Assembly (NCBI RefSeq): GCF_030409055.1
Contig: NZ_CP116619.1
Location: forward strand, 3,263,628 to 3,327,627
Source: Trichocoleus desertorum NBK24
GTDB lineage: Bacteria; Cyanobacteriota; Cyanobacteriia; FACHB-46
Length of the DNA: 64,000 nucleotides
Reading direction: 5' to 3'
Below, in pieces: positions 1-8,461 of this stretch (position 1 is the stretch's first letter; each line of letters opens with the position of its first letter). A model generated the notes under the pieces. That model saw nothing but the letters and a program-made list of their open reading frames with translations. It did not search any database and was not told the DNA's origin. A program made the position numbers and the translations under genes.

Positions 1-655
1 AGAGAGCCGCAGGTAAATACTGATCATCTCGGTAAGCACGGGGTAGAACGTAGAAGTCTACAACCGCCACCCCAGCAAATAGCAAAACCCCAAGGCCAGA
101 AATGCCAATTTCGAGCCAAGTCGGAGTGTAAATACCGAAGAAGCTACAAAGAAGCTGACCTACCAGTACCACCAGCAAGGCGATAACACCAAGGCGAACT
201 GTTTGAGCTAGAGCAAAACCATCCTGCTCAGACAAGTTAGAGCCAATTTGCCGAGCTGCAATAAAGGTAACGCCACAACCTAGCGCAGCAATACCCATTC
301 CTGGTATGCCTACGCCCGGTGTCCCTAAAGCCACAGCGACCAGCCCTGTCAAGGTGTATCCAGACAGTAAACTGTAGGTTGCGAGTAGGGGTAAGGCAAC
401 GCCATTTTGCCCCTTCTCCGCAACTCCACGCGCTACGAAAAATAGAATTAGCTCTAGAATCAGAGCGCCCCAAAATGTAGGGAAGAATAGACCTGGGTTG
501 GTACTGAAGACTTGTAAGCCGCCATAAGTACCGAGCGCCGTTAAGAGCAACCCTGCCCCTAAGTAAGGCAGAGCATTGGCAATGACATTAGGGCCAATTA
601 ACGCTTGCGTCTTGGCCTCACGAATGGCATTGCGGAAGTTACTAGTATTGCTCAT
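1..655 (-). CDS. Bax inhibitor-1/YccA-like membrane protein (3' end outside window)
   Basis: The reading frame opens with ATG at 655 and runs off the left edge without a stop, giving about 218 residues. The translation is strongly hydrophobic, with about six or seven predicted membrane segments after a short soluble N-terminus (MSNTSNFRNAIREAKTQ). The segments ALILELILFFVARGVAEKGQNG and the later GLTGLVAV/GVTFIAA stretches resemble the Bax1-I (YccA/TMBIM) family of inner-membrane proteins, which in other organisms act as ion leak channels or modulators of membrane proteases. The family assignment is from pattern recognition; the C-terminal aspartates that are diagnostic lie at or beyond the edge. 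It is divergent from the sigma factor gene to its right. Confidence 0.75.
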   Translation of the reverse strand, partial: MSNTSNFRNAIREAKTQALIGPNVIANALPYLGAGLLLTALGTYGGLQVFSTNPGLFFPTFWGALILELILFFVARGVAEKGQNGVALPLLATYSLLSGYTLTGLVAVALGTPGVGIPGMGIAALGCGVTFIAARQIGSNLSEQDGFALAQTVRLGVIALLVVLVGQLLCSFFGIYTPTWLEIGISGLGVLLFAGVAVVDFYVLPRAYRDDQYLPAAL

Positions 656-955
656 AAGACTTCCTTTTTATCTACCAACAATCCACTAACAATAGAGTCC
701 AACTACGCCCATTGTGACGTAGATCTAGCTTTCTCGCATTCCGCTAACTTTCAAAGTTAAATATTCGCATTACAAAGAAATAAAAAAGGCTGTACCACAG
801 ACCAGAGAAGCAACCTCCTTGAATCTGCTGAGTCGCCCTTACGTATTTCCGCCGATACCTTTAAAGGTTCTGTAGAGGAGTACCGTGAAACAACGATAGC
901 TCAGCTTGGCTGCTGTAGGGAGAATGAGTTCAACTCTGATGCAAGGTTCTGTGTG
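656..955. other. Divergent intergenic region, Bax1-like gene / sigF
   Basis: This 300-base spacer separates two divergently oriented genes and must hold both promoters. It is AT-rich near 740-790. No confident -35/-10 pair, operator palindrome or small reading frame could be picked out by eye. Confidence 0.5.
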
Positions 956-1738
956 ATGACTACTCAATCTTCTCCCCGCTCTCAAGTCATGGAACTCCTG
1001 GTTGCCTACCACCAGACCCCCTCCGTCTCTCGGCGCAACCAACTCGTCCGCCTCAACGCTGGACTCGTGCGGAAGATTGCTCACCAAGTCAGCCATCAGT
1101 GTGCAGAACCTTACGAAGACCTGGAGCAAATCGGTCATCTCGGCCTCATCCGCGCCATCGAGCGTTTCGATCCTTCTCAAGGTTGTGCCTTTAGCTCTTT
1201 TGCCGTTCCCTACATTCGCGGTGAGATGCTCCACTTCCTCCGCGATCGCGGCAACACAGTGAAAATCCCCCGTCGCTGGCAAGATTTGCAGAAGGAAGGG
1301 CAGAAGGTGCGTGAGTCTTTGATGAAAGAGTTGGGACGGCAGCCTCAGGACGCAGAAATCGCCAGTGAGTTGGGTGTCTCAGTCAACGAGTGGCGCAATG
1401 TCAAACTCGCAGGGAAGAATCGCTCCTTGTTGAGCTTGGATGCTACGGTTTCGCAACAAGTAGACTCCACAGTAACCCTCGGCGACATGATCCCCGATGC
1501 TCACTACCAGACCTTGCAGTTGCTCGAAGAAGACCGCCAGCAGTTGCAGAGAGCGCTGAGCCAGCTAGAAGACAAGACCAGAGCCGCGATCGAGCTAGTG
1601 TACTTCAGTGACTTGTCCCGTAAAGAAGTGGCAGAGCGGATTGAGGTCAGCCCCATGACCGTGACCCGACGCATCCAGAGAGGCATTCAGCAGATGGTGG
1701 CTTATCTCCAGCCTCAAGAATTGCAATCTGAGCCTTAA
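956..1738 (+). CDS. sigF: RNA polymerase sigma factor, SigF type (group 3)
   Basis: A 260-residue group 3 sigma-70 factor. Region 2 is seen at residues 40-110 (LVRKIAHQVSHQCAEPYEDLEQIGHLGL, then AIERFDPSQGCAFSSFAVPYIRGEMLHFLRD, the classical core-binding and -10 recognition helices). Region 3 follows (LGRQPQDAEIASELGVS) and region 4 with its helix-turn-helix is at the C-terminus (LSRKEVAERIEVSPMTVTRRIQRG). In cyanobacteria SigF directs genes for type IV pili, motility and the cell surface. ATG at 956 is chosen; an immediately preceding in-frame GTG at 953 is an alternative and no clear Shine-Dalgarno sequence distinguishes them. No anti-sigma factor gene is adjacent. Confidence 0.9.
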   Translation: MTTQSSPRSQVMELLVAYHQTPSVSRRNQLVRLNAGLVRKIAHQVSHQCAEPYEDLEQIGHLGLIRAIERFDPSQGCAFSSFAVPYIRGEMLHFLRDRGNTVKIPRRWQDLQKEGQKVRESLMKELGRQPQDAEIASELGVSVNEWRNVKLAGKNRSLLSLDATVSQQVDSTVTLGDMIPDAHYQTLQLLEEDRQQLQRALSQLEDKTRAAIELVYFSDLSRKEVAERIEVSPMTVTRRIQRGIQQMVAYLQPQELQSEP

Positions 1739-1755
1739 AAGCCAACGCTGGATTA

Positions 1756-2100
1756 TTAATAGAAACTAGTCAAGCTCCAGTATTCATCACAGCTAATTTT
1801 TTCATCTTCTAGCAAGCAGCCAAGGACATCTAGTAAGGCTTGAATTGCGACTTCACGGTCAATAAAGTGACGACCCGCTACTAAGGCGGCTGCAAAGCTA
1901 GTGTAGGCTTCTCCCTCGTTCATACCACCCGGCACACTGGGGTGATACGCATCGAACTTGAACGAATCACCATAGGGGATGACCTCAAGGAGCCAGCCAT
2001 GATAAGGCATACGGTTCGGCTCGCTCTTCAACATCATAATCGTCTCCAGCAATCTCATTACTCGGTGCCAGGTATCTAGCTTCAAATCCTGAGGCCGCAA
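1756..2100 (-). CDS. Conserved hypothetical protein, 114 aa
   Basis: A 114-residue protein with no signal peptide or membrane segment. It has a mixed composition with several aromatic residues (KFDAYHPSVPGG, CDEYWSLTSFY at the C-terminus). The composition and an intact frame between sigF and the DUF3352 gene suggest a real cyanobacterial protein, but I do not recognise a family and assign no function. It converges on sigF, with only 17 bases between the two stop codons. Confidence 0.6.
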   Translation of the reverse strand: MRPQDLKLDTWHRVMRLLETIMMLKSEPNRMPYHGWLLEVIPYGDSFKFDAYHPSVPGGMNEGEAYTSFAAALVAGRHFIDREVAIQALLDVLGCLLEDEKISCDEYWSLTSFY

Positions 2101-2205
2101 ATCCTGACTGATGGTGTCATTATTCCCACCTAAACTCTGAGAAGAACCAGTTGTATTCGAATTGCTAAATCTAGCTGTAATAGACTAGTCTGTGAACAAA
2201 AAAAG

Positions 2206-4317
2206 GTGGAGAAAACTTTGCTACAGCGTGTCGCATTATCCTTTCTTGCACTGCTAGCGATTAGTTCCAGTCGTGCAATTGCACAACCCAGCTCTCCACC
2301 TAATATTGATATTGCCGAGTCTTCTGCCTCTATCACCGCTACGTTACCTGCCAATGTCGCAGGGGTGCTGTTCGTCAACACGAGTACTGAAGCTTGGACA
2401 ACCCTGACTCAGTTTCAGCTGTTTGCAGAAGCGGGGCCTTTTTTGGCAGGATTGCCTTCGCTTTTCCTGGGTCTAGACTTGACTGCTGATGTGCAGCCTT
2501 GGTTAGGGGAGCGAGTGGCGATCGCGCTTATGCCGTACACCCAGTCAGCGAGTCCTTCAGCTAACAGCTTAGAGAGCAATCCAGCTAACAGCTCAGAGCC
2601 TCCTTCAGACTCTATCAATGCCGACCGTACCCTCCTGATCGCTCCCATCAAAGACGCCAGCCGACTCACTACTTTTTTAGACAAGCTCAAAGTGTCCCGT
2701 GGTCAGCTCCCGGTTGAGCGGCAATATAAAGGTATAACGGTCTGGGAATGGCCCGCTGAAAAGCCAGCGCTTTGTGACGATGCAGCCGATCCGTCCTGTA
2801 TTCCAGAGTCAGAAATAGATATTCCAGAGTCGGAAACAGAATCGGCCCCAGAAGACATCCCAGAATCGCCTTCTGAATCGGAGCCAGTTCAACCGAGCGA
2901 ACCGGGTTCTCAAGTTCCATCTAAGACCCATCAGGCATTTTCTAAGCTCAAAGCGGTTGGGCCGACACTGACTCTCCCCTTGCCTCCAGTTCCCGGAGGG
3001 GCGCTACCCATTCCTTCTATTCCTAATGCTCGCCCAGGTCTGGCGATCGCCGTCTTGCCTGGTTACTTGGTGACAGCGACCAGTTCAGCCGCGATCGAAC
3101 AGTTAATTGATGCCCGTACTAGCAACAGCCCAGCCCTCGCAGCAAATCCGCAGTTTCAGCGCACGATGCAGCATCCGCAGTTTCAGCGATCGCTGTTGGT
3201 AGGTTATGGCAACATCGCCGAAATTGCCCGCTTTCCGCAACCCAAGTTTCCTATTCCCACAGCACCTCCTACCCCTACAGAGGAACCTACTTCTCAGCCT
3301 CAAACTTCTCTGCCCGACAAGCTAAAGGCAGTTCCAAAACCATCTAATCCTGCGCCAATGGTAGGTGTACCGATGGAAGGGTTGAACATTGGCTTGGAAC
3401 GTTTGGCCCAAGATTACAGCACGGTTGATGGCTATGTTTGGTTGCAGCCAGAGGGAGTTCGCACCCAAATTAGTTCTTATTACAAAACGCCTCAACCGAC
3501 CAAAGCTGATGTTCTTACTCCTAATGCTGACCAGATTCTGACGCGGATGCCTGGAGCTTCTTTTCTAGTCAGTAGCAGCCGTAATCTCAAACATCAATGG
3601 CAGTCGGTCATAGACGTTACTCAAGCGGAACCGAGCTTAGAGCCAGCTTTAACGGTGATTCGGGATGGTATTCGGAGTCTGAGTGGTTTGGATTTGGAGC
3701 GCGATTGGCTACCTTGGATGGATGGGGAATATTCAGCATTTCTGTTTCCCAACAATCAAGGCCCCTTCAGTCGCCTTTATCCCAATCTGGACTTGGGTGT
3801 GGGTTTAGTGATGCAGACTAGCGATCGCCCTGCCGCTGAAGCCGCCCTGAAAAAGTTTGATCAGTTTGTCAAGACGCAAGCCAGTGGCTTTTTAAGCATT
3901 GCGACTCGTACCATTGAAGGACAACCTGTCACCAGTTGGGAATTTGAAGAAGCAGGCGATCGCCAAAGTTTCTTTGCTCACAGTTGGGTGGATCAAGATA
4001 CGTTGGTCGTTACGACTGGGCTTGGCCCAATGAAGGCGCTCAATCCGAAGCCCTATTTGCCACTCAACCAAAACCGTACATTCAAAACCGCGACTGATTC
4101 TTTTTCTCGTCCCAACCAAGGCTATTTTTATACGAACATGGGAGCTTCTCTATCGTTTATCTACGGCCTATTTCAGCCTTATAGTAATGCCCCAGAAATG
4201 AGGGAAGTCAAGCGCTGGCTCGGCACAGTTTATAGCATTAGTGCTTCCAACTCTGCTACACCAGAAAAACAACAGTTTGACAGTCTTCTCGTTCTGGCCC
4301 CAACCAGAAAGCCATAG
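2206..4317 (+). CDS. DUF3352 domain-containing exported protein
   Basis: A 703-residue protein beginning with a GTG codon and a typical signal peptide (hydrophobic core at residues 8-20, likely cleavage after SSRAIA). Mature sequence opens with a domain resembling DUF3352 (LPANVAGVLFVNTSTEAWTTL... LGLDLTADVQPWLGERVAIAL), common in cyanobacterial exported proteins of unknown function. A Pro/Ser/Glu-rich linker (about residues 195-260) interrupts it, and a second low-complexity proline-rich linker lies at about 350-390. The C-terminal half repeats the DUF3352 theme (LERDWLPWMDGEYSAFLFP). Probably periplasmic or thylakoid-lumenal. Biochemical role is unknown. The long linkers make this copy larger than a minimal family member. 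Confidence 0.8.
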   Translation: MEKTLLQRVALSFLALLAISSSRAIAQPSSPPNIDIAESSASITATLPANVAGVLFVNTSTEAWTTLTQFQLFAEAGPFLAGLPSLFLGLDLTADVQPWLGERVAIALMPYTQSASPSANSLESNPANSSEPPSDSINADRTLLIAPIKDASRLTTFLDKLKVSRGQLPVERQYKGITVWEWPAEKPALCDDAADPSCIPESEIDIPESETESAPEDIPESPSESEPVQPSEPGSQVPSKTHQAFSKLKAVGPTLTLPLPPVPGGALPIPSIPNARPGLAIAVLPGYLVTATSSAAIEQLIDARTSNSPALAANPQFQRTMQHPQFQRSLLVGYGNIAEIARFPQPKFPIPTAPPTPTEEPTSQPQTSLPDKLKAVPKPSNPAPMVGVPMEGLNIGLERLAQDYSTVDGYVWLQPEGVRTQISSYYKTPQPTKADVLTPNADQILTRMPGASFLVSSSRNLKHQWQSVIDVTQAEPSLEPALTVIRDGIRSLSGLDLERDWLPWMDGEYSAFLFPNNQGPFSRLYPNLDLGVGLVMQTSDRPAAEAALKKFDQFVKTQASGFLSIATRTIEGQPVTSWEFEEAGDRQSFFAHSWVDQDTLVVTTGLGPMKALNPKPYLPLNQNRTFKTATDSFSRPNQGYFYTNMGASLSFIYGLFQPYSNAPEMREVKRWLGTVYSISASNSATPEKQQFDSLLVLAPTRKP

Positions 4318-4344
4318 CACCGCCCCTTGTCATGCCCCCTTGTC

Positions 4345-5529
4345 ATGCTTAGTCAGATCAAAGATATTGCGCGTACCCTTGCACCTCGGTTAATCGAAAT
4401 TCGCCGCCATCTGCACAGTCACCCAGAACTGAGCGGCCAAGAATATCAAACTGCTGCTTATGTTGCTGGCGTGCTTTCCTCCTCTGGACTCCATGTACAA
4501 GAGGCAGTTGGTAAAGTCGGGGTCGTGGGTGAACTCTCAGGTCAAGGAGCTGACCCACGCTTGCTAGCGATTCGGACAGATATGGATGCTCTGCCCATTC
4601 AGGAGCGTACCAGTTTAGAGTTTGCTTCGCGGCAGCCCGGTATCATGCACGCCTGCGGTCACGATGTCCATACCACCGTGGGTTTGGGGACGGCAATGGT
4701 GCTGTCTCAGCTTGCCAACGCTCTACCAGGCTCGGTACGGTTTCTGTTTCAGCCAGCAGAAGAAATTGCTCAAGGTGCAGGCTGGATGGTGGCAGACGGC
4801 GTGATGGATCAGGTGACGGCGATTCTGTCCGTTCATGTCTTTCCTTCCATTCCGGCGGGTTCTGTGGGCATTCGCTATGGAGCCTTGACTGCGGCGGCTG
4901 ATGATTTGGAGCTTCTGATTGTGGGCGAGTCGGGACATGGTGCCCGCCCCCATGAAGCGATCGATGCTGTCTGGATTGCGGCTCAAGTCGTGACTAACTT
5001 GCAACAAGCGATTAGTCGCACCCAGAATCCCCTCCGTCCTGTCGTTCTCACTTTCGGCCAGATTAATGGGGGACGGGCTCCTAATGTGATCGCTGATCAA
5101 GTTAGACTCCAAGGAACTGTGCGATCGCTCCATCCCGAAACTCGGGCCAATCTACCTGAATGGATTGAGCAAATTGTGGCTAATGTTTGCCAAACCTACG
5201 GTGCCAAATACGAGCTGCACTATCGTCGGGGAGTGCCTTCTGTCCAGAACGATCCAACCTTAACTCAGTTGCTAGAAGCGTCTGCTCATGAGGCTTGGGG
5301 GAGCGATCGCGTCCAGATTTTACTAGAGCCTTCTCTAGGCTCCGAAGACTTCTCTCTTTATTTAGAACATGCACCTGGCAGTATGTTTCGCCTGGGTGTA
5401 GGCTATCCCAACAAACTCAATTACCCGTTACATCATCCTCAGTTTGAAGTAGATGAATCGGCGATCGTGACGGGAGTGGTGACTTTGGCTTATGCGATTT
5501 ATAAGTACTGGCACAAAGAACATCGCTAA
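4345..5529 (+). CDS. M20-family metallo-amidohydrolase (IAA-amino acid hydrolase/hippurate hydrolase-like)
   Basis: A zinc/manganese peptidase-fold amidohydrolase of 394 residues. The metal-binding signature MHACGHDVHTT is at about residues 95-105, followed by the catalytic/general-base region PAEEIAQGAGWMV and the dimerisation-domain motif SGHGARPHEAIDA. Members of this M20D subfamily remove N-acyl groups from amino acids (hippurate, N-acetyl or IAA conjugates); the precise substrate cannot be read here. No signal peptide, so cytoplasmic. I chose ATG at 4345; a TTG 18 bases upstream is in frame but adds only a few atypical residues. It lies only 27 bases after the DUF3352 gene and may be co-transcribed with it. 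Confidence 0.88.
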   Translation: MLSQIKDIARTLAPRLIEIRRHLHSHPELSGQEYQTAAYVAGVLSSSGLHVQEAVGKVGVVGELSGQGADPRLLAIRTDMDALPIQERTSLEFASRQPGIMHACGHDVHTTVGLGTAMVLSQLANALPGSVRFLFQPAEEIAQGAGWMVADGVMDQVTAILSVHVFPSIPAGSVGIRYGALTAAADDLELLIVGESGHGARPHEAIDAVWIAAQVVTNLQQAISRTQNPLRPVVLTFGQINGGRAPNVIADQVRLQGTVRSLHPETRANLPEWIEQIVANVCQTYGAKYELHYRRGVPSVQNDPTLTQLLEASAHEAWGSDRVQILLEPSLGSEDFSLYLEHAPGSMFRLGVGYPNKLNYPLHHPQFEVDESAIVTGVVTLAYAIYKYWHKEHR

Positions 5530-5637
5530 TTCTAAGTTCTTGCTACACGAACTCTATATTCTGTCCTGCGGGAGATTAGTGAGGGAGAAGGCTCCGGTAA
5601 ATTATCGAGTAAGGCAGAATTCAGAAGAGTTAAATTC

Positions 5638-5892
5638 ATGGCTTCATCCACACCTTTAAAGGGTACAGACCTGATTGACTGTGCTAAAGCAAATGCCAAG
5701 CAAGGAATTGAAACTGCTGCCCATCTTTGTGGATATGGCAATGACTTAAATACATTTGAGCGCGAATTACACCAAGCTTGCCAAGACATTGGTGTCAACA
5801 TTCGCGAACTCAGTGATTTGATTACTGATCAACAGCAAATCATCCAGTTAGCAGGAACTGAGGTTGCCCCAGACAGCCCCTCATCCCTGTAA
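5638..5892 (+). CDS. Conserved hypothetical protein, 84 aa
   Basis: A small soluble protein of 84 residues with ATG start and a mostly helical, charged sequence (FERELHQACQDIGVNIRELSDLITDQQQII). It has two cysteines near the N-terminus half (DCAKANAK, HLCGYG). It resembles small cyanobacterial proteins of unknown function; no catalytic motif is visible. A hairpin terminator candidate follows about 80 bases downstream. Confidence 0.6.
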   Translation: MASSTPLKGTDLIDCAKANAKQGIETAAHLCGYGNDLNTFERELHQACQDIGVNIRELSDLITDQQQIIQLAGTEVAPDSPSSL

Positions 5893-5971
5893 ATCCTCAT
5901 CCCTGTAAATCTTGTAAAAAATATTAACAGGCTGTAACAGCCCGTTTTAGATGAATTGATCGCAATTGTAG

Positions 5972-5999
5972 GGGCACCTCTCGTGGGTGCCTTCTTTGT
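5972..5999 (+). terminator. Candidate rho-independent terminator
   Basis: A six-base-pair stem GGCACC / GGTGCC with a seven-base loop is followed by TTCTTTG. It lies between the small hypothetical gene and the NIL-ferredoxin gene. The tract of T is interrupted, so efficiency is uncertain. Confidence 0.5.
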
Positions 6000-6086
6000 G
6001 TATATCGTTTCAGGATTGGGGCAGAATCAAGGCATTGAGCGGAAAATCTATAATGTCAGCAAAGAGGCAACTATCATCGATAAGCT

Positions 6087-6491
6087 GTGAAGAAACGGGT
6101 AACTCTAACTTTTCCTAAACGTTCTATTCAAATGCCAGTGACGTATCGACTGGCCAAAGATTTTAATGTGGCGGCTAACATTATTCGTGCCCAAGTTGCC
6201 CCAAATCAGATTGGTACGTTGGTTGTGGAGCTTTCTGGCGATATCGATCAGCTAGATGCAGCCGTGGACTGGATGCGATCGCAAGACATTGGTGTTTCCT
6301 TGGCGAGCCGAGAACTGCTGATTGACGAAGAGGTCTGTGTCCATTGCGGCCTCTGTACCGGAGTCTGCCCGACGGAAGCTCTGACCCTAGACCCCCAATC
6401 TTTTCGGCTCACCTTCACGCGATCGCGCTGTATTGTCTGCGAACAGTGCATTCCCACTTGCCCAGTTCAAGCCATCTCAACAAATCTGTAG
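6087..6491 (+). CDS. NIL domain / 4Fe-4S ferredoxin protein
   Basis: A 134-residue two-domain protein. Residues 1-75 form a NIL domain (TLTFPKRSIQMPVTYRLAKDFNVAANIIRAQ... LSGDIDQLDAAVDWM), an ACT-like small-molecule binding module best known from the C-terminus of the methionine importer ATPase MetN. Residues 80-134 form a bacterial-type 2[4Fe-4S] ferredoxin with CVHCGLCTGVCP and CIVCEQCIPTCP. This fusion is widely conserved in cyanobacteria and some anaerobes and is thought to link sulfur metabolism and electron transfer; its partner is not known. Start is GTG at 6087, giving the expected MKKRVTLTFP N-terminus. Confidence 0.88.
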   Translation: MKKRVTLTFPKRSIQMPVTYRLAKDFNVAANIIRAQVAPNQIGTLVVELSGDIDQLDAAVDWMRSQDIGVSLASRELLIDEEVCVHCGLCTGVCPTEALTLDPQSFRLTFTRSRCIVCEQCIPTCPVQAISTNL

Positions 6492-6520
6492 ACTGAATAA
6501 GCGGCAAGTCAATTACAGGA

Positions 6521-6946
6521 ATGTCATTTTTTAGCAAACTTCCTTGGCTATCTCTAGCCTTTCTCGTAGCTGCCTATTGTACCTTCGGCTGGTTTCTCTA
6601 CGCCCCTGACGACTCTGGGTTGAACTTGCTTTTTGCCGCCGTCTTTGCGCTGACTGTAGCAGGACTTCTGACAGCACCCGAACGTAGTCTGCGATCGCGA
6701 TTTTTCACCTGGTCTGTCTCCAGTGTTGGCAGATTTGTCTTAGTTCTTTGCAGCGCTTCTCTGACCGCTATAGTTCTCTACATGGCTCATGTTTTTATTC
6801 ACATTCTGGTCACAATCTCCGCAGGCATGTTGGTTAGACTAGACATGCAGACAGCTGGACTGCAACAATGGCAAGCTTTTTGGGTTTTATCAACGGTTTC
6901 GCTAATTGGTTTGGAAATAGGCTGGATTCTCAACTACTACATCTAG
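6521..6946 (+). CDS. Conserved membrane protein, 141 aa
   Basis: A 141-residue protein with about four hydrophobic segments (residues 8-28, 33-52, 68-100, 116-138) and few charges. It starts 29 bases after the NIL-ferredoxin gene on the same strand, so the two are probably one transcript. No catalytic motif is seen. I recognise it only as a cyanobacterial membrane protein of unknown function. Confidence 0.7.
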   Translation: MSFFSKLPWLSLAFLVAAYCTFGWFLYAPDDSGLNLLFAAVFALTVAGLLTAPERSLRSRFFTWSVSSVGRFVLVLCSASLTAIVLYMAHVFIHILVTISAGMLVRLDMQTAGLQQWQAFWVLSTVSLIGLEIGWILNYYI

Positions 6947-7082
6947 AGGCATCGTAACTAGGAGCTTGTAGAAGATGGAACTCATTGCACCCTTAAGCTA
7001 CAGTCTAATTTCAGTGGAGTCAGGAGAGTGCAGCAGCTCTGCCTCCACGCTCTCGGAGCCTAGACACCTAAAAAACTGCAAG

Positions 7083-7145
7083 AAAAAAGCAGCCTTAGAG
7101 GGCTGCTAGTGTGGTGCGTGAGGATTTGTTATCTCTAGACTAAAG
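7083..7145 (-). ncRNA. Candidate Yfr1-like small RNA
   Basis: Reading the minus strand, a TATAAA -10-like box (7155-7150) is followed by a short stem-loop (CTTTA-GTC-TAGAG, 7145-7133), then an unpaired stretch containing AATCCTCACGCACCACAC, then a strong terminator hairpin AGCAGCC / GGCTGCT (7107-7088) with six T (7088-7083). The size (about 60 nt), the two flanking hairpins and the pyrimidine-rich central motif match the architecture of cyanobacterial Yfr1, whose nearly invariant core is ACUCCUCACAC (9 of 11 positions agree here, recalled from the literature and not searched). Yfr1 regulates outer-membrane protein mRNAs. Another unrelated sRNA with the same shape is possible. Confidence 0.5.
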
Positions 7146-7338
7146 CAGTTTTATAGCCATTACAATTCAGTTACAGTTTTCGATACGATCGCTCAAAGAT
7201 CACGCTAGATAAGGTTTTTATCATTCCTATTCTCAAAACCATCTAGAGCTACCGGATGGACACTGCAAAAAGCGTCACACGGTTGCATAAGATTGTGAGG
7301 GAATTTAAGGACACTATGGAAAGCGCTTAACTGTCCTC

Positions 7339-7381
7339 TTGCCCTACAGCACTACAATGCAGTGGGGCAATTTTGTTTTTT
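7339..7381 (+). terminator. Intrinsic terminator hairpin upstream of peptidoglycan-binding gene
   Basis: The stem TTGCCC / GGGCAA encloses a second short stem CACT / AGTG and is followed by TTTTGTTTTTT. It lies in the spacer before the peptidoglycan-binding protein gene, where no upstream plus-strand gene ends nearby (the last one stops at 6946). It could end a small RNA or act as a leader attenuator. Confidence 0.55.
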
Positions 7382-7496
7382 ATCTTCTTCTCAGGCGATC
7401 TTCAGCGCTACAGCTCAATCAGATTGGACATGAGATAAACTCAGGGGAGTTTGGCCTGCGATCGCAGGTGACTGAGTTGACAGAGGATTGAGGTCT

Positions 7497-8393
7497 ATGG
7501 AAAGTAGCCCAGGTCAAGGTTTAGCAGCTCCCCACATCATTTGCAGCCAAATTCTTCGCTGGAGTACCATCAGCTTGCTAACGGCTAGTTTACTCAGCCT
7601 CCTAATTTCAGCTAGCGAAGCAGAAGAAACCTTTGCCCAAGGGCTAAGCTCAAGCGCCTCAGAAAATACATTAATCAAAACACCAGGTAGCCTGATCAAC
7701 CGAGCAAATTTGCGGCTGGGTAGTCGAGGCCGAGATGTTTCAGAATTGCAAGCCACTTTGAAGCTATTAGGCTTTTATGCTGGAGTGGTAGATGGCTTTT
7801 ATGGCGAAAGTACTGCGATCGCGGTTTCTCGGTTTCAGACGGCAGCGGGGCTATCGGTGGATGGCATTGTAGGAACTGCTACCTGGAACCAACTTTTTCC
7901 ACCCCCTACCTCTAGCATTATTTCGTCTACCACCAGACCCACAGCCCGACCCACCGATCCTGCTGCTACCACCAATAGCCCAGTTACTGCCAATACTCTA
8001 GCCACTGCGGATACTTCTGCCGCTGCCTTCCCAGTTCCCCAAATTGCTTCAGGCAACACGAGTACTAGCCGCCCAACCGCTCTCACTGTGACTAGTGCTA
8101 GTTCAGGTTCCAATAACGACTCTGTGAAGCCCATTGCCTCTTTGAACTCTACTGAGAACTCTGCTGATATTGCTACCTCTAGCGTAGAGTTACCAGTGCT
8201 GAGATTGGGCATGCAGGGTTCTGCCGTTTCCAGATTACAAGAGCGCTTGCAAGCAGCAGGATTTTTCCAGGGTGTGATAGACGGCGCTTTTGGGCCTGAA
8301 ACCCAAACAGCCGTGAAAGCTGCTCAGCGTCAGTATCAATTAGAAGCAGACGGTGTTGTTGGGCCTGCTACGTGGAGCGCCTTGCTGCGTTAA
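7497..8393 (+). CDS. Exported protein with two peptidoglycan-binding (PG_binding_1) domains
   Basis: A 298-residue protein. The N-terminus has an atypically long positively charged-free segment followed by a hydrophobic stretch (about residues 22-40, STISLLTASLLSLLISASEA), consistent with a signal peptide or anchor. Two PG_binding_1 repeats follow: LRLGSRGRDVSELQATLKLLGFYAGVVDG... about residues 70-130, and LRLGMQGSAVSRLQERLQAAGFFQGVIDG... about residues 236-296. They are joined by a 100-residue Ser/Thr/Ala/Pro-rich linker. No catalytic domain is present, so the role is presumably envelope binding. ATG at 7497 is preferred over an in-frame TTG nine bases upstream. Confidence 0.85.
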   Translation: MESSPGQGLAAPHIICSQILRWSTISLLTASLLSLLISASEAEETFAQGLSSSASENTLIKTPGSLINRANLRLGSRGRDVSELQATLKLLGFYAGVVDGFYGESTAIAVSRFQTAAGLSVDGIVGTATWNQLFPPPTSSIISSTTRPTARPTDPAATTNSPVTANTLATADTSAAAFPVPQIASGNTSTSRPTALTVTSASSGSNNDSVKPIASLNSTENSADIATSSVELPVLRLGMQGSAVSRLQERLQAAGFFQGVIDGAFGPETQTAVKAAQRQYQLEADGVVGPATWSALLR

Positions 8394-8432
8394 TTCATAC
8401 TTCCTCAGGACAAAATTTTCGGTTCAAATGAT

Positions 8433-8461
8433 GTGAAGGCAGCTTTTGCCTCCACTTTTTT
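8433..8461 (+). terminator. Rho-independent terminator after the peptidoglycan-binding gene
   Basis: The stem GTGAAGGCA / TGCCTCCAC (one A-C mismatch) with a short loop is followed by six T. It begins 40 bases after the stop codon of the upstream gene. Confidence 0.75.

Larger units (their letters stand above)
6947..7496. other. 550-base spacer with structured RNA signals
   Basis: No protein gene is seen here. The region contains, on the minus strand, a small-RNA-like unit (7083-7145, listed separately) and, on the plus strand, an intrinsic terminator-like hairpin at 7339-7381 located 115 bases upstream of the peptidoglycan-binding gene. A transcript that reaches this hairpin must start in the spacer, so either a short plus-strand RNA or a leader of the downstream gene is implied. 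Confidence 0.5.

Noticed and set aside
7835-8212. A 125-residue minus-strand frame
   Set aside because: Antisense to the Ser/Thr/Ala linker of the peptidoglycan-binding protein; its composition mirrors that repeat.
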